A DNA stretch of 10,513 bases from Chloroflexota bacterium (GTDB lineage: Bacteria > Chloroflexota > Limnocylindria > Limnocylindrales > CSP1-4), in NCBI GenBank assembly GCA_021815005.1, contig JAKAHL010000045.1, positions 1 to 10,513 of the forward strand, given 5' to 3'. The position numbers were made by a program, and so were the translations under genes. Positions 1 through 6,232 of the stretch are shown piece by piece (position 1 is the stretch's first letter; each line of letters begins with the position of its first letter). The notes under the pieces are model-generated. The model was not told the origin of the DNA and did no database searches. It was given only the letters and a program-made list of their open reading frames with translations.

Positions 1-353
1 TCCAGCGCGAGCACGCCCGCGATGCGTCGGAGGAACGGGCCCAGCTCCACGGCGTCGGGCGTGACCGAGCCGCTGTAGCCGTGCAGCAGGAGAATCGCCT
101 CGCCGGGATCCGGCTCCCACCCGCCCGCGACGGGATCGGCCGCCAGCCACCGCCCGGCGAGACCCACGCCGTCGCGCGACCGCAGCCGGACGACCTCGCC
201 CCCGAGGCGATCGAGGAGGGGCGCCAGCGCAGCCTCCTCGGGGAGGCGGCGCGGCGCGGCCATCAGGCGCCGCGCCAGCCGGTCCGTGACGGGGCCGATC
301 GAGATGGCGGCGGCCCCGAGGGCCGCCGTCATGGCCAGAGCGCGCCGGATCAC
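1..353 (-). CDS. Alpha/beta hydrolase family protein, 5' part only
   Basis: Partial gene: 117 codons are visible and the rest runs off the left edge. The start is GTG at 353, whose bases overlap the stop of the slipin gene (GTGA, 4 nt), so translation probably depends on ribosomes finishing the slipin. An in-frame ATG at 332 (residue 8) is an alternative start. Residues 5-20 are hydrophobic and preceded by arginines, consistent with a membrane anchor or signal-anchor. Residues 87-96 read ILLLHGYSGS, which is the first core strand and the HG oxyanion-hole loop of the alpha/beta hydrolase fold (H91, G92). The nucleophile elbow and the catalytic Asp/His lie outside the window, so neither activity nor substrate can be judged. 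Position after nfeD-slipin suggests a membrane-linked role, which is inference. Fold call is fairly secure; function is not. Confidence 0.75.
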   Translation of the reverse strand, partial: MIRRALAMTAALGAAAISIGPVTDRLARRLMAAPRRLPEEAALAPLLDRLGGEVVRLRSRDGVGLAGRWLAADPVAGGWEPDPGEAILLLHGYSGSVTPDAVELGPFLRRIAGVLAL

Positions 354-1249
354 TGGGGCGCGGCGCCGGCCGTGGGGCCGATGCCCCGCTCCACGTACCC
401 GCCGATCTTCTGGGCCAGCGCCGTCAGCTCGGTCGGGATGACGTACTTCGTGGACGGGCTCGCGCCGAGGGCCTTGAGGGCCTCGAGGTACTGGAGCGCC
501 ATCGTCTTCTCGTCGATCTGGTGGGCCGCGCTGAAGATCCGCTCCAGCGCCTGGCTGAAGCCCTCCGCTCGCAGGATGGCGGCCTGCCGATCGCCCTCCG
601 CCTGGAGGATCGCCGCCTGCTTCTGGCCCTCGGCCACGTTGATGGCCGACTGCCGCTGGCCCTCGGACTCCGTGATCACCGCCCGCCGCGTCCGCTCGGC
701 CGAGAGCTGCCGGTTCATGGCGTCCTGGACGTCGCGCGGCGGGATGATCTCGCGGATCTCGACCGTGGTGACCTTGCCGCCCCAGCGCTCGGTGGTCTCG
801 TCGAGCTTGGTCCGGAGGACCTCGTTGATCTGCTCCCGCTTGGACAGCACCTCGTCGAGGCTGATGTCGCCGATGACCGCGCGGAGCGTCGTGGTGGCCA
901 CGCCCTGGAGCGCGCCGGAGAAGTTGGCCACGTCGCGGACGCTCTTGAGCGGATCGCTGATCCGCCAGTAGATCAGGAAGTCAACGTTGATCGGGGCGTT
1001 GTCCTTGGTGATCGTGGTCTGGCTGGGCACCTCGATGAAGTTCTCGCGCATGTCCACCTTGACCGGGCGGTCCACGAACGGGATGAGGAACCGCAGGCCG
1101 GGCTCGCGGACCAGGGACTCGGTCATCCGGCCAAGCCGCTTGATCACGAGCCGCTCGTACTGGTTCACCACCCGCACCGAGAGGTACAGGAACAGCATCA
1201 CGAGCAGCAGCAGGACGACGACGACCGAGAGGGCGACGAGAACTTGCAT
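350..1249 (-). CDS. Slipin/stomatin-like SPFH (band 7) membrane protein
   Basis: The product is 299 aa. Residues 3-24 form one N-terminal hydrophobic segment, followed directly by an SPFH domain (about 25-190) with slipin-type features: VNQYERLVIKRLGR near 28-41, a PFVD segment at 57-60, and the REIIPPRDVQDAMN helix start around 166-179. A charged coiled coil with 11-residue repeats follows (195-238), then a helical tail. SPFH proteins oligomerise into membrane scaffolds that organise microdomains and partner with NfeD proteins; here nfeD lies 28 nt upstream in the same direction. I chose ATG 1249 because it gives the canonical short N-terminus and has AAGGGGG 4 nt upstream. The frame stays open to 1603, but that extension is arginine/proline-rich shadow of nfeD. 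No key element looks missing. Confidence 0.93.
   Translation of the reverse strand: MQVLVALSVVVVLLLLVMLFLYLSVRVVNQYERLVIKRLGRMTESLVREPGLRFLIPFVDRPVKVDMRENFIEVPSQTTITKDNAPINVDFLIYWRISDPLKSVRDVANFSGALQGVATTTLRAVIGDISLDEVLSKREQINEVLRTKLDETTERWGGKVTTVEIREIIPPRDVQDAMNRQLSAERTRRAVITESEGQRQSAINVAEGQKQAAILQAEGDRQAAILRAEGFSQALERIFSAAHQIDEKTMALQYLEALKALGASPSTKYVIPTELTALAQKIGGYVERGIGPTAGAAPQ
536..667 (-). repeat. Four tandem 11-residue (33-bp) coding repeats in the slipin coiled coil
   Basis: Residues 195-238 of the slipin read as four successive 11-mers with the pattern (A/S)EGxxQxAIxx; the fourth keeps only AEGxxQA. The underlying DNA shows related 33-bp units with synonymous drift. An 11-residue periodicity favours a nearly straight or slightly right-handed coiled coil, consistent with the oligomerising stalk of SPFH proteins. 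Confidence 0.8.
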
Positions 1250-1277
1250 GGGGCCCCCTTCTTGGGCTGCGGGCGGG

Positions 1278-1976
1278 CTACGGCCGGACGGCGGGCGGGG
1301 CCGCGGGCGACTGGGCGGGAGGTCGGGGCGGGGACGGCGGGAGGGTGCCGGGGGGCACGACGCTGGCGGCCGCGACGACGGCGACGAGGCCGTCGATTGC
1401 GACCAGGCTGACGGGCGTGCCCCGGTCCAGGGCACGGCCGTCAACTGAGCGGGCGCTCCAGATCTCGCCGGCGAGGTGGACGGTCCCCACGGGCGAGAGC
1501 GGAGCCTGCACGGTGCCGGCGGTCCCGGGCACGGGCGTGGTGCCCACCCCGTCGCGCTGGGCCGGCAGGCGGCGGACGCGGATGGCCGCCCAGACCATGA
1601 CACCCATGAACACGGCGAACGAGCCCGCGGCCGCGGCGATGACCGGGGCGGCGACCGAGTCCACGGGCGCGCGGGATCCCGGAGGCGCGGCGTAGAAGAC
1701 CGATGCGCCGAGCACGAAGACCGCCAGCCCGCCCGCCGCGAGGATCCCGTGGGTGGCGACCTGGGACTCCAGCGCGAACAGGATCATGCCGAAGGCGACC
1801 AGCACCAGGCCCGCGGCATTGAGGGGCAGACTGGACAAGCCGATGAAGGCGAGAACCAGGCACAGCGCGCCAACCACGCCGCCCAGGAGGGTCGGATGGA
1901 CGAGCTCCACGAGGATCCCGGCCATGCCCACCACGAACAGCACGAAGGCGATGTTCGGATCCGTCAGCAGTGTCAT
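1278..1976 (-). CDS. NfeD-family membrane protein, form without the ClpP-like protease domain
   Basis: The product is 232 aa. Hydrophobic segments at about 8-27, 30-48, 53-70, 76-96 and 109-133 form a membrane bundle, starting with a LTDPNIAFVLFVVGMAGILVE-like segment typical of the central part of long NfeD (COG1030). Residues 150-205 match the soluble OB-fold NfeD domain, with spaced glycines and the GTVHLAGEIWSARS stretch. A proline/alanine-rich tail (208-232) ends the protein. Long NfeD proteins carry an N-terminal serine protease before these parts; none is present here, and the preceding 70 nt plus Nudix gene leave no room for one. ATG 1976 has GAGGG 7 nt upstream. The slipin gene follows after 28 nt, the classical NfeD-SPFH pair. 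NfeD is thought to support or tether SPFH assemblies. Confidence 0.88.
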   Translation of the reverse strand: MTLLTDPNIAFVLFVVGMAGILVELVHPTLLGGVVGALCLVLAFIGLSSLPLNAAGLVLVAFGMILFALESQVATHGILAAGGLAVFVLGASVFYAAPPGSRAPVDSVAAPVIAAAAGSFAVFMGVMVWAAIRVRRLPAQRDGVGTTPVPGTAGTVQAPLSPVGTVHLAGEIWSARSVDGRALDRGTPVSLVAIDGLVAVVAAASVVPPGTLPPSPPRPPAQSPAAPPAVRP

Positions 1977-2004
1977 GGGCGCGCCCTCAGGGGGACTACG
2001 CCGC

Positions 2005-2013
2005 AGTATGGCA
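2005..2013 (-). promoter_or_regulatory. Possible extended -10 box for nfeD-slipin
   Basis: The minus strand reads TGCCATACT, a TG-n-CATACT match to an extended -10 (CATACT keeps 4 of 6 consensus bases). It would start a transcript about 22 nt before the nfeD ATG. I see no -35 box at the expected distance. A weak 5-bp hairpin (GGGCG/CGCCC, loop TCGTT) lies just upstream. Tentative. Confidence 0.25.
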
Positions 2014-2046
2014 CTCGGGGGCGAACGACGCCCGTGCCGCCACGCC

Positions 2047-2637
2047 CTACTCGCCGGGTCGTCCCGTCAGCGCGTCGAAGGCGAGGCGGCTCCATGTCTC
2101 GAGGCCGTCGCGCAGCGCCTCCACCTCCTCGGTGGCCGCGAACCGGCCGATCAGCTTGTCCGTCTCGCGAATGGCCACCGCGCGCCCGCTGGCGTCCGCC
2201 GTGAAGACGAAGCCGACGTGCACCGCGCCCACCGGCGTCGTGTCGTCGTTGAGCAGGCCCACCGGCGAGAACTCCGGCACGAAGTCGGCCTCCAGCTCCT
2301 CCCGCCACTCGCGCCGCAACCCGCCCACCACATCGCCGTCGCCGGGGTTGAGATGCCCGCCCACGCCGAGCGACCCCTGGTCGTGGAGACGGGCGTCGCC
2401 GCCGGCGCGGGTGCGGCGCATGAGGAACCAGCGCTCGCCGTCCCGCAGCACCAGGTACGGGATCACCTGCTTGAGGGTCGGGTCGTCCTCGGCGTCGCCG
2501 CGGCGCACGAACCGGCCGTCGCGGGCGACGACGGCGAGCGCCTCGTCCAGGCCCCCGCGTCGAACGCCGAGCCAGCCCTCGCCCGGGACGAGCGACGCGC
2601 GGGGGACAGCGAGCACCAGCTCGTCGGGATTGCCCAC
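2047..2637 (-). CDS. Nudix hydrolase-fold protein, COG4112-type predicted phosphoesterase
   Basis: The product is 196 aa. The core begins at QVIPYLVLRDGERWFLMRR (about 57-75) and continues through a Nudix-like region: GVGGHLNPGD (91-100) and RREWREEL (108-115). Downstream are GLLNDD (127-132) and VHVGFVF (139-145), which together with the GGHLNP form recall the MutT-related family COG4112, annotated as predicted phosphoesterases. Compared with the classic Nudix box, D100 stands where Glu is usual and there is one extra residue before REWREE, whose metal-binding glutamates (E113, E114) are kept. The start is GTG at 2637, supported by GGAGG 7 nt upstream; this lies inside the end of tyrA, whose stop is only 2 nt before. 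Substrate is unknown. The 46 N-terminal residues are less conserved-looking. Confidence 0.88.
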   Translation of the reverse strand: MGNPDELVLAVPRASLVPGEGWLGVRRGGLDEALAVVARDGRFVRRGDAEDDPTLKQVIPYLVLRDGERWFLMRRTRAGGDARLHDQGSLGVGGHLNPGDGDVVGGLRREWREELEADFVPEFSPVGLLNDDTTPVGAVHVGFVFTADASGRAVAIRETDKLIGRFAATEEVEALRDGLETWSRLAFDALTGRPGE

Positions 2638-2639
2638 GG

Positions 2640-3500
2640 CTACGCCTCCAGCCGCGCGCGGACGGCCTCGAGCCGCTCGCGGATGACGGCCGGGTCGGCC
2701 CCGCCCGGCGCCTCGAGCACGTCAAGCCAGGCGTCCACGCGGGCGCGGTAGGCCCGCAGCCGCTCAGCGAGGCGCGCCGCGTTGGTCGCGAAGATCTCCG
2801 CTCCCATCGCCGTGTCGCCTCGGGCGAGCCGGGTGGTGTCACGCCAGCCGCCGGCCGCCAGGGCGCGCGCCGCCGCCCAGTCGCGGTCCTCGTCGCCCGG
2901 CAGCCCCGTCACCGCCTCCGCCAGCATCACCGACGTCAGCAACGGCAGGTGGCTGATCGCCGCCACCAGCCGGTCGTGGCGCGCCGCGTCCATCCTGACC
3001 GGTTGCGCCCCGCAGGCGACCGCGAGGCGCACCACCACATCTTGGTCGCCGCCGCCGTGGGCCGGGGTGATGACCCACGGCCGATCGCGGAACAGCGTGG
3101 CGTCCGACGCCTCGAACCCGCTCGTCTCGCGGCCAGCCATGGGGTGCCCGCCCACCCAGGGCAGGCCGGCGGCCCGGGCCTCGGCCTCCAGCTCGCCCTT
3201 GGTCGAGGCGACGTCCGTCACCGTCGCCCCGGGACGGAGCGCCTCCCGCCACGGTCCGGCCAGCCGGCCGATGAGCCCGGCGCAGGCGAGCGGCGGCGCG
3301 GCGAGCACCACGACCTCCGCCTCGCGGATGAGGTCCGGGGCGGCAGCGAAGGCGGCGTCGATCACCCCGGCGGCGAGGGCCTGTCGCGGACCGGAACCTG
3401 AGGGCGTCCAGGCCCCCACCCACCAATCGTCACCGGCCGCGCGCAGGGCACGCGCGACAGAACCGCCGATGAGGCCAAGTCCGAGGAGGGCGACACGCAT
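2640..3500 (-). CDS. tyrA: Prephenate dehydrogenase (TyrA)
   Basis: The product is 286 aa, the normal size for a monofunctional TyrA; it oxidatively decarboxylates prephenate (or arogenate) on the way to tyrosine. The Rossmann start MRVALLGLGLIGGS has the GxGxxG loop at 7-12. DVASTKG (97-102) and GGHPMAGRETSG (117-128, H119) are the TyrA substrate-site motifs, and ISHLP (182-186, H184) is the second conserved His. GGWRDTTRLA (217-226) starts the typical helical C-terminal half. No ACT or chorismate mutase domain is attached. At the end of the second strand, where NAD-specific members have Asp, this protein reads GAWTPSGSG, so NADP use is possible. ATG 3500 is chosen because the Rossmann fold begins there and GATAAT lies 6 nt upstream; the open frame reaches 3590 without family-like sequence. 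The Nudix gene follows after 2 nt. Confidence 0.95.
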   Translation of the reverse strand: MRVALLGLGLIGGSVARALRAAGDDWWVGAWTPSGSGPRQALAAGVIDAAFAAAPDLIREAEVVVLAAPPLACAGLIGRLAGPWREALRPGATVTDVASTKGELEAEARAAGLPWVGGHPMAGRETSGFEASDATLFRDRPWVITPAHGGGDQDVVVRLAVACGAQPVRMDAARHDRLVAAISHLPLLTSVMLAEAVTGLPGDEDRDWAAARALAAGGWRDTTRLARGDTAMGAEIFATNAARLAERLRAYRARVDAWLDVLEAPGGADPAVIRERLEAVRARLEA

Positions 3501-3506
3501 GGCGCG

Positions 3507-3512
3507 ATTATC
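3507..3512 (-). promoter_or_regulatory. -10 box adjacent to the tyrA start, predicted leaderless transcript
   Basis: The minus strand reads GATAAT (5 of 6 consensus), followed by 6 nt and then the tyrA ATG. Initiation 6-7 nt after the hexamer would fall on or next to the A of ATG. There is no Shine-Dalgarno sequence before this ATG, which supports leaderless translation. No recognisable -35 box is present. Confidence 0.5.
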
Positions 3513-3530
3513 GGGGGAGTCGCGCAACTG

Positions 3531-3547
3531 GGAGCCGCCCGGGCTCC
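3531..3547 (-). terminator. Second GC hairpin between trpB2 and tyrA
   Basis: The minus strand contains GGAGCC-CGGGC-GGCTCC, a perfect 6-bp stem with a 5-nt loop. It follows the stronger hairpin at 3567-3588 and lies roughly where a -35 element for tyrA would sit. It has no T tract. It could be part of a tandem terminator, or chance in GC-rich sequence. Confidence 0.3.
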
Positions 3548-3566
3548 GCCATGTGCGGCCCGGGGC

Positions 3567-3588
3567 GGCCGGCGGCCCGCCGCCGGCC
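3567..3588 (-). terminator. GC hairpin after trpB2, candidate terminator without T tract
   Basis: Twelve nt after the trpB2 stop, the minus strand holds a perfect 9-bp inverted repeat (GGCCGGCGG / CCGCCGGCC) around a CGGG loop. The following bases are GC-rich with no run of T, so a standard intrinsic terminator is not shown. The separate promoter of tyrA just beyond makes transcript separation here plausible. Confidence 0.45.
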
Positions 3589-3599
3589 ACGGCTCGCCC

Positions 3600-4979
3600 C
3601 TAGCCGACCTTCGGCAGCGAGGCGAGCGCCTCGGTCACGCGCTCGGCCGGGTACTCGAAGTCCTCGAGCGAGCCCTGCAGGTACTTCTCGTAGCTGATCA
3701 GGTCGAAATGGCCGTGGCCCGAGAGGTTGAACAGGATGACCCGGGACTCGCCGCGCTCCTTCGCCTCGAGCGCCTCGTCCACGGCGGCCCGGATCGCGTG
3801 GGTGCTCTCCGGCGCGGGCAGGATGCCCTCCGTCCTGGCGAACTGCACCCCCGCTTCGAAGCACCCGCGCTGGTGCACGCTCCGCGCCTCGATCAGGTTC
3901 TGCTCCTTGAGCAGCGACACGAGCGGCGCCATGCCGTGGTAGCGCAGGCCGCCAGCGTGGATGGGCTCGGGGATGAACTGCGAGCCGAGGGTGTACATCT
4001 TCACCAGCGGCGTCATCATCCCGGTGTCGCCGAAGTCGTAGGCGTAGACGCCCTTGGTGAGCGACGGCGCCGCCTCCGGCTCCACCGCCACGACGCGGTA
4101 CTTGCCCTCGCCGCGCAGCATCCGGCCCACCCACGGGAAGGCCATGCCGGCGAAGTTCGAGCCGCCGCCGACACAGCCGATCACGACATCGGGCTCCTCG
4201 CCCGCCATCGCCATCTGCTCGATGGCCTCGAGGCCGATCACGGTCTGGTGCAGGAGCACGTGGTTGAGCACCGACCCCAGGGAGTACTTCGTGTCGTCCC
4301 GGCTGACCGCGTCCTCGACCGCCTCGGTGATCGCGATGCCCAGCGAGCCCGGCGTGTTCGGCATCTCGGCAAGCACCCGCCGCCCGTACGCGGTGGTGTC
4401 GCTCGGGCTGGGGACGACCGTGGCGCCGTACGTCTCCATGAGCATGCGGCGGTACGGCTTCTGGTCGTAGCTGGCGCGGACCTGGTAGACCTTGACCTCG
4501 AGCCCGAAGAAGGCGCCCGCGAGGGCAAGCGAGCTGCCCCACTGCCCGGCGCCCGTCTCGGTGGTGAGGCGCTTGACGCCCTCCTGCTTGTTGAACCAGG
4601 CCTGCGGGACTGCCGTGTTGGGCTTGTGGCTGCCGCCCGCGCTGACGCCCTCGTACTTGTAGTAGATGTGCGCCGGCGTGTCGAGCTCCCGCTCGAGGCG
4701 ATGGGCCCGGAACACCGGCGACGGCCGCCAGAGCTGGTAGATCTCGCGGATCGGGTCCGGGATCTCGACCTCGCGGTCGGTGGAGACCTCCTGCATGATC
4801 AGGGCCATGGGGAAGATCGGCGCCAGGTCCGCCGGGCCGATGGGCTGGCCGGTTCCCGGGTGGAGCGGCGGGGCGGGCGCGATCCCCTTGGCGAGGAGGT
4901 CCGAGACGACGTTGTACCAAGCCCGCGGAATCCGGTCCTCGTCCAGGACGAACTTGGTTCGGCGGGGTGCGCTGGCCAT
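3600..4979 (-). CDS. trpB: Tryptophan synthase beta chain, TrpB2 type (PLP enzyme)
   Basis: The product is 459 aa, longer than TrpB1 (about 400) and typical of TrpB2. TrpB condenses indole with L-serine using pyridoxal phosphate. GGSHKPNT carries the PLP lysine K119; ETGAGQWG (141-148) has the catalytic Glu E141 and the Trp that marks TrpB2 (TrpB1 has AGQHG); GGGSN (271-275) binds the cofactor phosphate; NLSGHGHFD (418-426) holds the Ser that contacts the pyridine nitrogen. All key residues are present. No trpA is nearby, so the enzyme may salvage free indole or act as an alternative TrpB; that is inference. ATG 4979 has GGGAGAG 7 nt upstream; an upstream ATG at 5018 lacks a ribosome site. 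tyrA follows after 99 nt with two hairpins between. Confidence 0.95.
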   Translation of the reverse strand: MASAPRRTKFVLDEDRIPRAWYNVVSDLLAKGIAPAPPLHPGTGQPIGPADLAPIFPMALIMQEVSTDREVEIPDPIREIYQLWRPSPVFRAHRLERELDTPAHIYYKYEGVSAGGSHKPNTAVPQAWFNKQEGVKRLTTETGAGQWGSSLALAGAFFGLEVKVYQVRASYDQKPYRRMLMETYGATVVPSPSDTTAYGRRVLAEMPNTPGSLGIAITEAVEDAVSRDDTKYSLGSVLNHVLLHQTVIGLEAIEQMAMAGEEPDVVIGCVGGGSNFAGMAFPWVGRMLRGEGKYRVVAVEPEAAPSLTKGVYAYDFGDTGMMTPLVKMYTLGSQFIPEPIHAGGLRYHGMAPLVSLLKEQNLIEARSVHQRGCFEAGVQFARTEGILPAPESTHAIRAAVDEALEAKERGESRVILFNLSGHGHFDLISYEKYLQGSLEDFEYPAERVTEALASLPKVG

Positions 4980-5021
4980 CGCGTGTCTCTCCCGGGGCTG
5001 GTGCTGGAATGGGGCCATGGG

Positions 5022-5051
5022 AGCGTAAGGCCTGCGGCGCCGATGCGGCAA
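5022..5051 (-). promoter_or_regulatory. Possible sigma70-type promoter for trpB2
   Basis: In the 98-nt gap before trpB2 the minus strand has TTGCCG (4 of 6 for -35), an 18-nt spacer, and TACGCT (TANNNT form of -10). Initiation near 5015 would leave about a 36-nt leader with the Shine-Dalgarno sequence, too short for a classical trp attenuator or T-box. Match quality is modest. Confidence 0.35.
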
Positions 5052-5077
5052 GCGCCGGGCGCCGGGGCCGTTGGGCG

Positions 5078-5665
5078 TCAGCCGCCCAGGCGGGCCACGA
5101 CCAGCGCCTCGTAGCGCGGAGGTCCGTCCCCCAGATGGCTCCGGAAGAGCGTCAGCTCGCGAGCCTCGAACGCGGTCCGCCAGCCCGTCGCGGCGTGCGC
5201 CAGCCCGTCCGCGATGGCGTGGCTGGTGGCGCCACGGGTGGCGTCGGTGCGGGCGACGGTCAGGTGGGGGCGCCGGGCGCGCGGGTCGGGCGGCCAGCCC
5301 AGCCGGTCCAGCGGCGCCTCCAGCGCGGCGGCCAGGCGCTCAAGGCCGTCGTTCCCGCGGTCCACGCCCAGCCACAGCGTTCGGGGGTGGCGGCCATCCG
5401 GGAACGCGCCGGCGCCGGCCAGCTCAACCCGGAAGGGCGCCACGGCAGCGGCGGCGTCCTCCACGGCGAGGCCCACGTCCGGCACGAGGTCGGGCGCGGT
5501 CGGGCCCAGGAACCGCACCGTCAGGTGCAGGCTCTCGGTGCGCACCCAGCGGGCGTCGCGGCCCGGGTCCGTCGTGCGCACGGCGTCCACCACCCGCCGG
5601 CACGCCTCGAGGGCGTCGGGCGGCAGGGCGACGGCGACGAACAGGCGCTCCGCGGCGTCAGCCAC
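5078..5665 (-). CDS. thpR: RNA 2',3'-cyclic phosphodiesterase (ThpR/LigT family)
   Basis: The product is 195 aa, the usual size for this 2H phosphoesterase family, which opens 2',3'-cyclic phosphates on RNA ends to 2'-phosphates and in vitro can join tRNA halves. The N-terminus [11 protein letters not shown] (7-17) is the family signature start. The two catalytic HxTx tetrads are HLTV at 47-50 (in [10 protein letters not shown]) and HLTV at 134-137 (in RPHLTVAR). PRTLWLGV (94-101) is the conserved central strand, and ELTLFRSHL followed by YEALV forms the usual C-terminus. The start is GTG at 5665, overlapping the end of the pyrophosphatase gene by 8 nt. No clear Shine-Dalgarno sequence is present, so coupled translation is likely. 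Physiological RNA substrate is unknown. Confidence 0.93.
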   Translation of the reverse strand: MADAAERLFVAVALPPDALEACRRVVDAVRTTDPGRDARWVRTESLHLTVRFLGPTAPDLVPDVGLAVEDAAAAVAPFRVELAGAGAFPDGRHPRTLWLGVDRGNDGLERLAAALEAPLDRLGWPPDPRARRPHLTVARTDATRGATSHAIADGLAHAATGWRTAFEARELTLFRSHLGDGPPRYEALVVARLGG

Positions 5666-6173
5666 CGCGCTCGGCGCGGTACCGGTCGCGGTCCTCCCGG
5701 AGCACGTCGTGGGCCCGTCCGCGTTCCCGCCAGCCGTCGATCTGGACCGCTTTGTCCTCGAGCAGCTTGTAGGTCTCGAAGAAGTGCTCGATCTCGATCA
5801 GGCGGTGGGGGCGGATCTGGTCCAGGCGCTCGATGTGCGACTGGTGCGGATCGCCGAGCGCCACGCACAGCACCTTGAAGTCGTAGCCCTTCTCGTCGTG
5901 CATCTCGAGGCCGCCGACCGGGCGCGCCCAGATGTGGCAGCCGGTGAAGGTGGGCTCGTCCACGATGACCAGCGCATCCGTGTGGTCGCCGTCGTCCGCG
6001 CGGGTGCCCTCGATGAAGCCGTAGTCGAAGTTGTAGAACACCGCCGAGGACAGGACCCGATCGAGGCGGAAGACCCCGGCCTCCTCGTCGAACTCGTATT
6101 TGTTGCGGCTGCCCCTCGGGATCTCCACGACGACTTCGACGACGTCCGGGAACTGGTCGGCGTTGGTGCTCAT
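5658..6173 (-). CDS. ppa: Family I inorganic pyrophosphatase
   Basis: The product is 171 aa, a normal bacterial soluble pyrophosphatase. It hydrolyses PPi made by polymerisation and aminoacylation reactions, pulling them forward. Active-site elements are in order: NKYEFDEE (24-31, K25 and E27), DR at 38-39, YGF (51-53), DDGDHTD (60-66, metal ligands D61, D63, D66), DEKGYDFK (93-100, D93, D98, K100) and ETYK (133-136). All expected charged residues are present. ATG 6173 is chosen because the family sequence begins shortly after it and a TANNNT box lies 7 nt upstream; there is no Shine-Dalgarno sequence. The open frame extends to 6998 as a shadow of the ATPase gene. The thpR start lies inside this gene's last codons. 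Confidence 0.96.
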   Translation of the reverse strand: MSTNADQFPDVVEVVVEIPRGSRNKYEFDEEAGVFRLDRVLSSAVFYNFDYGFIEGTRADDGDHTDALVIVDEPTFTGCHIWARPVGGLEMHDEKGYDFKVLCVALGDPHQSHIERLDQIRPHRLIEIEHFFETYKLLEDKAVQIDGWRERGRAHDVLREDRDRYRAERGG

Positions 6174-6180
6174 GCGGCGA

Positions 6181-6186
6181 ACTCTA
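6181..6186 (-). promoter_or_regulatory. -10-like box next to the ppa start, possible leaderless promoter
   Basis: The minus strand reads TAGAGT (TANNNT, 4 of 6 consensus), then 7 nt, then the ppa ATG. As with tyrA, initiation would fall at or very near the start codon and no ribosome-binding site is visible. The region upstream carries GCGTCC three times rather than a recognisable -35. Confidence 0.4.
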
Positions 6187-6232
6187 CCCGTTCGTCGGCG
6201 TGGACGCGGACGCTCAGGCGGACGCCCGGAGG

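Noticed and set aside
1250..1603. N-terminal extension of the slipin frame into nfeD
   Set aside because: The extra 118 residues are serine/proline/arginine-rich and overlap well-supported NfeD coding; the internal ATG at 1249 has a ribosome site and the family-typical membrane segment.
3508..4920. 470-codon minus-strand frame overlapping trpB2
   Set aside because: It is a frame-shifted reading of trpB2, low-complexity and lacking PLP motifs, while the correct frame has complete TrpB2 motifs.
5052..5077. GC-rich inverted repeat fragments after thpR
   Set aside because: The pairing is short and overlapping (GGCGCC-type palindromes) with no stable loop, so a terminator is not supported.
3708..5114. 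Plus-strand open frame of 468 codons opposite trpB2
   Set aside because: It mirrors the TrpB2 codons with low-complexity leucine/arginine/histidine-rich sequence, no ribosome site and no family motifs.
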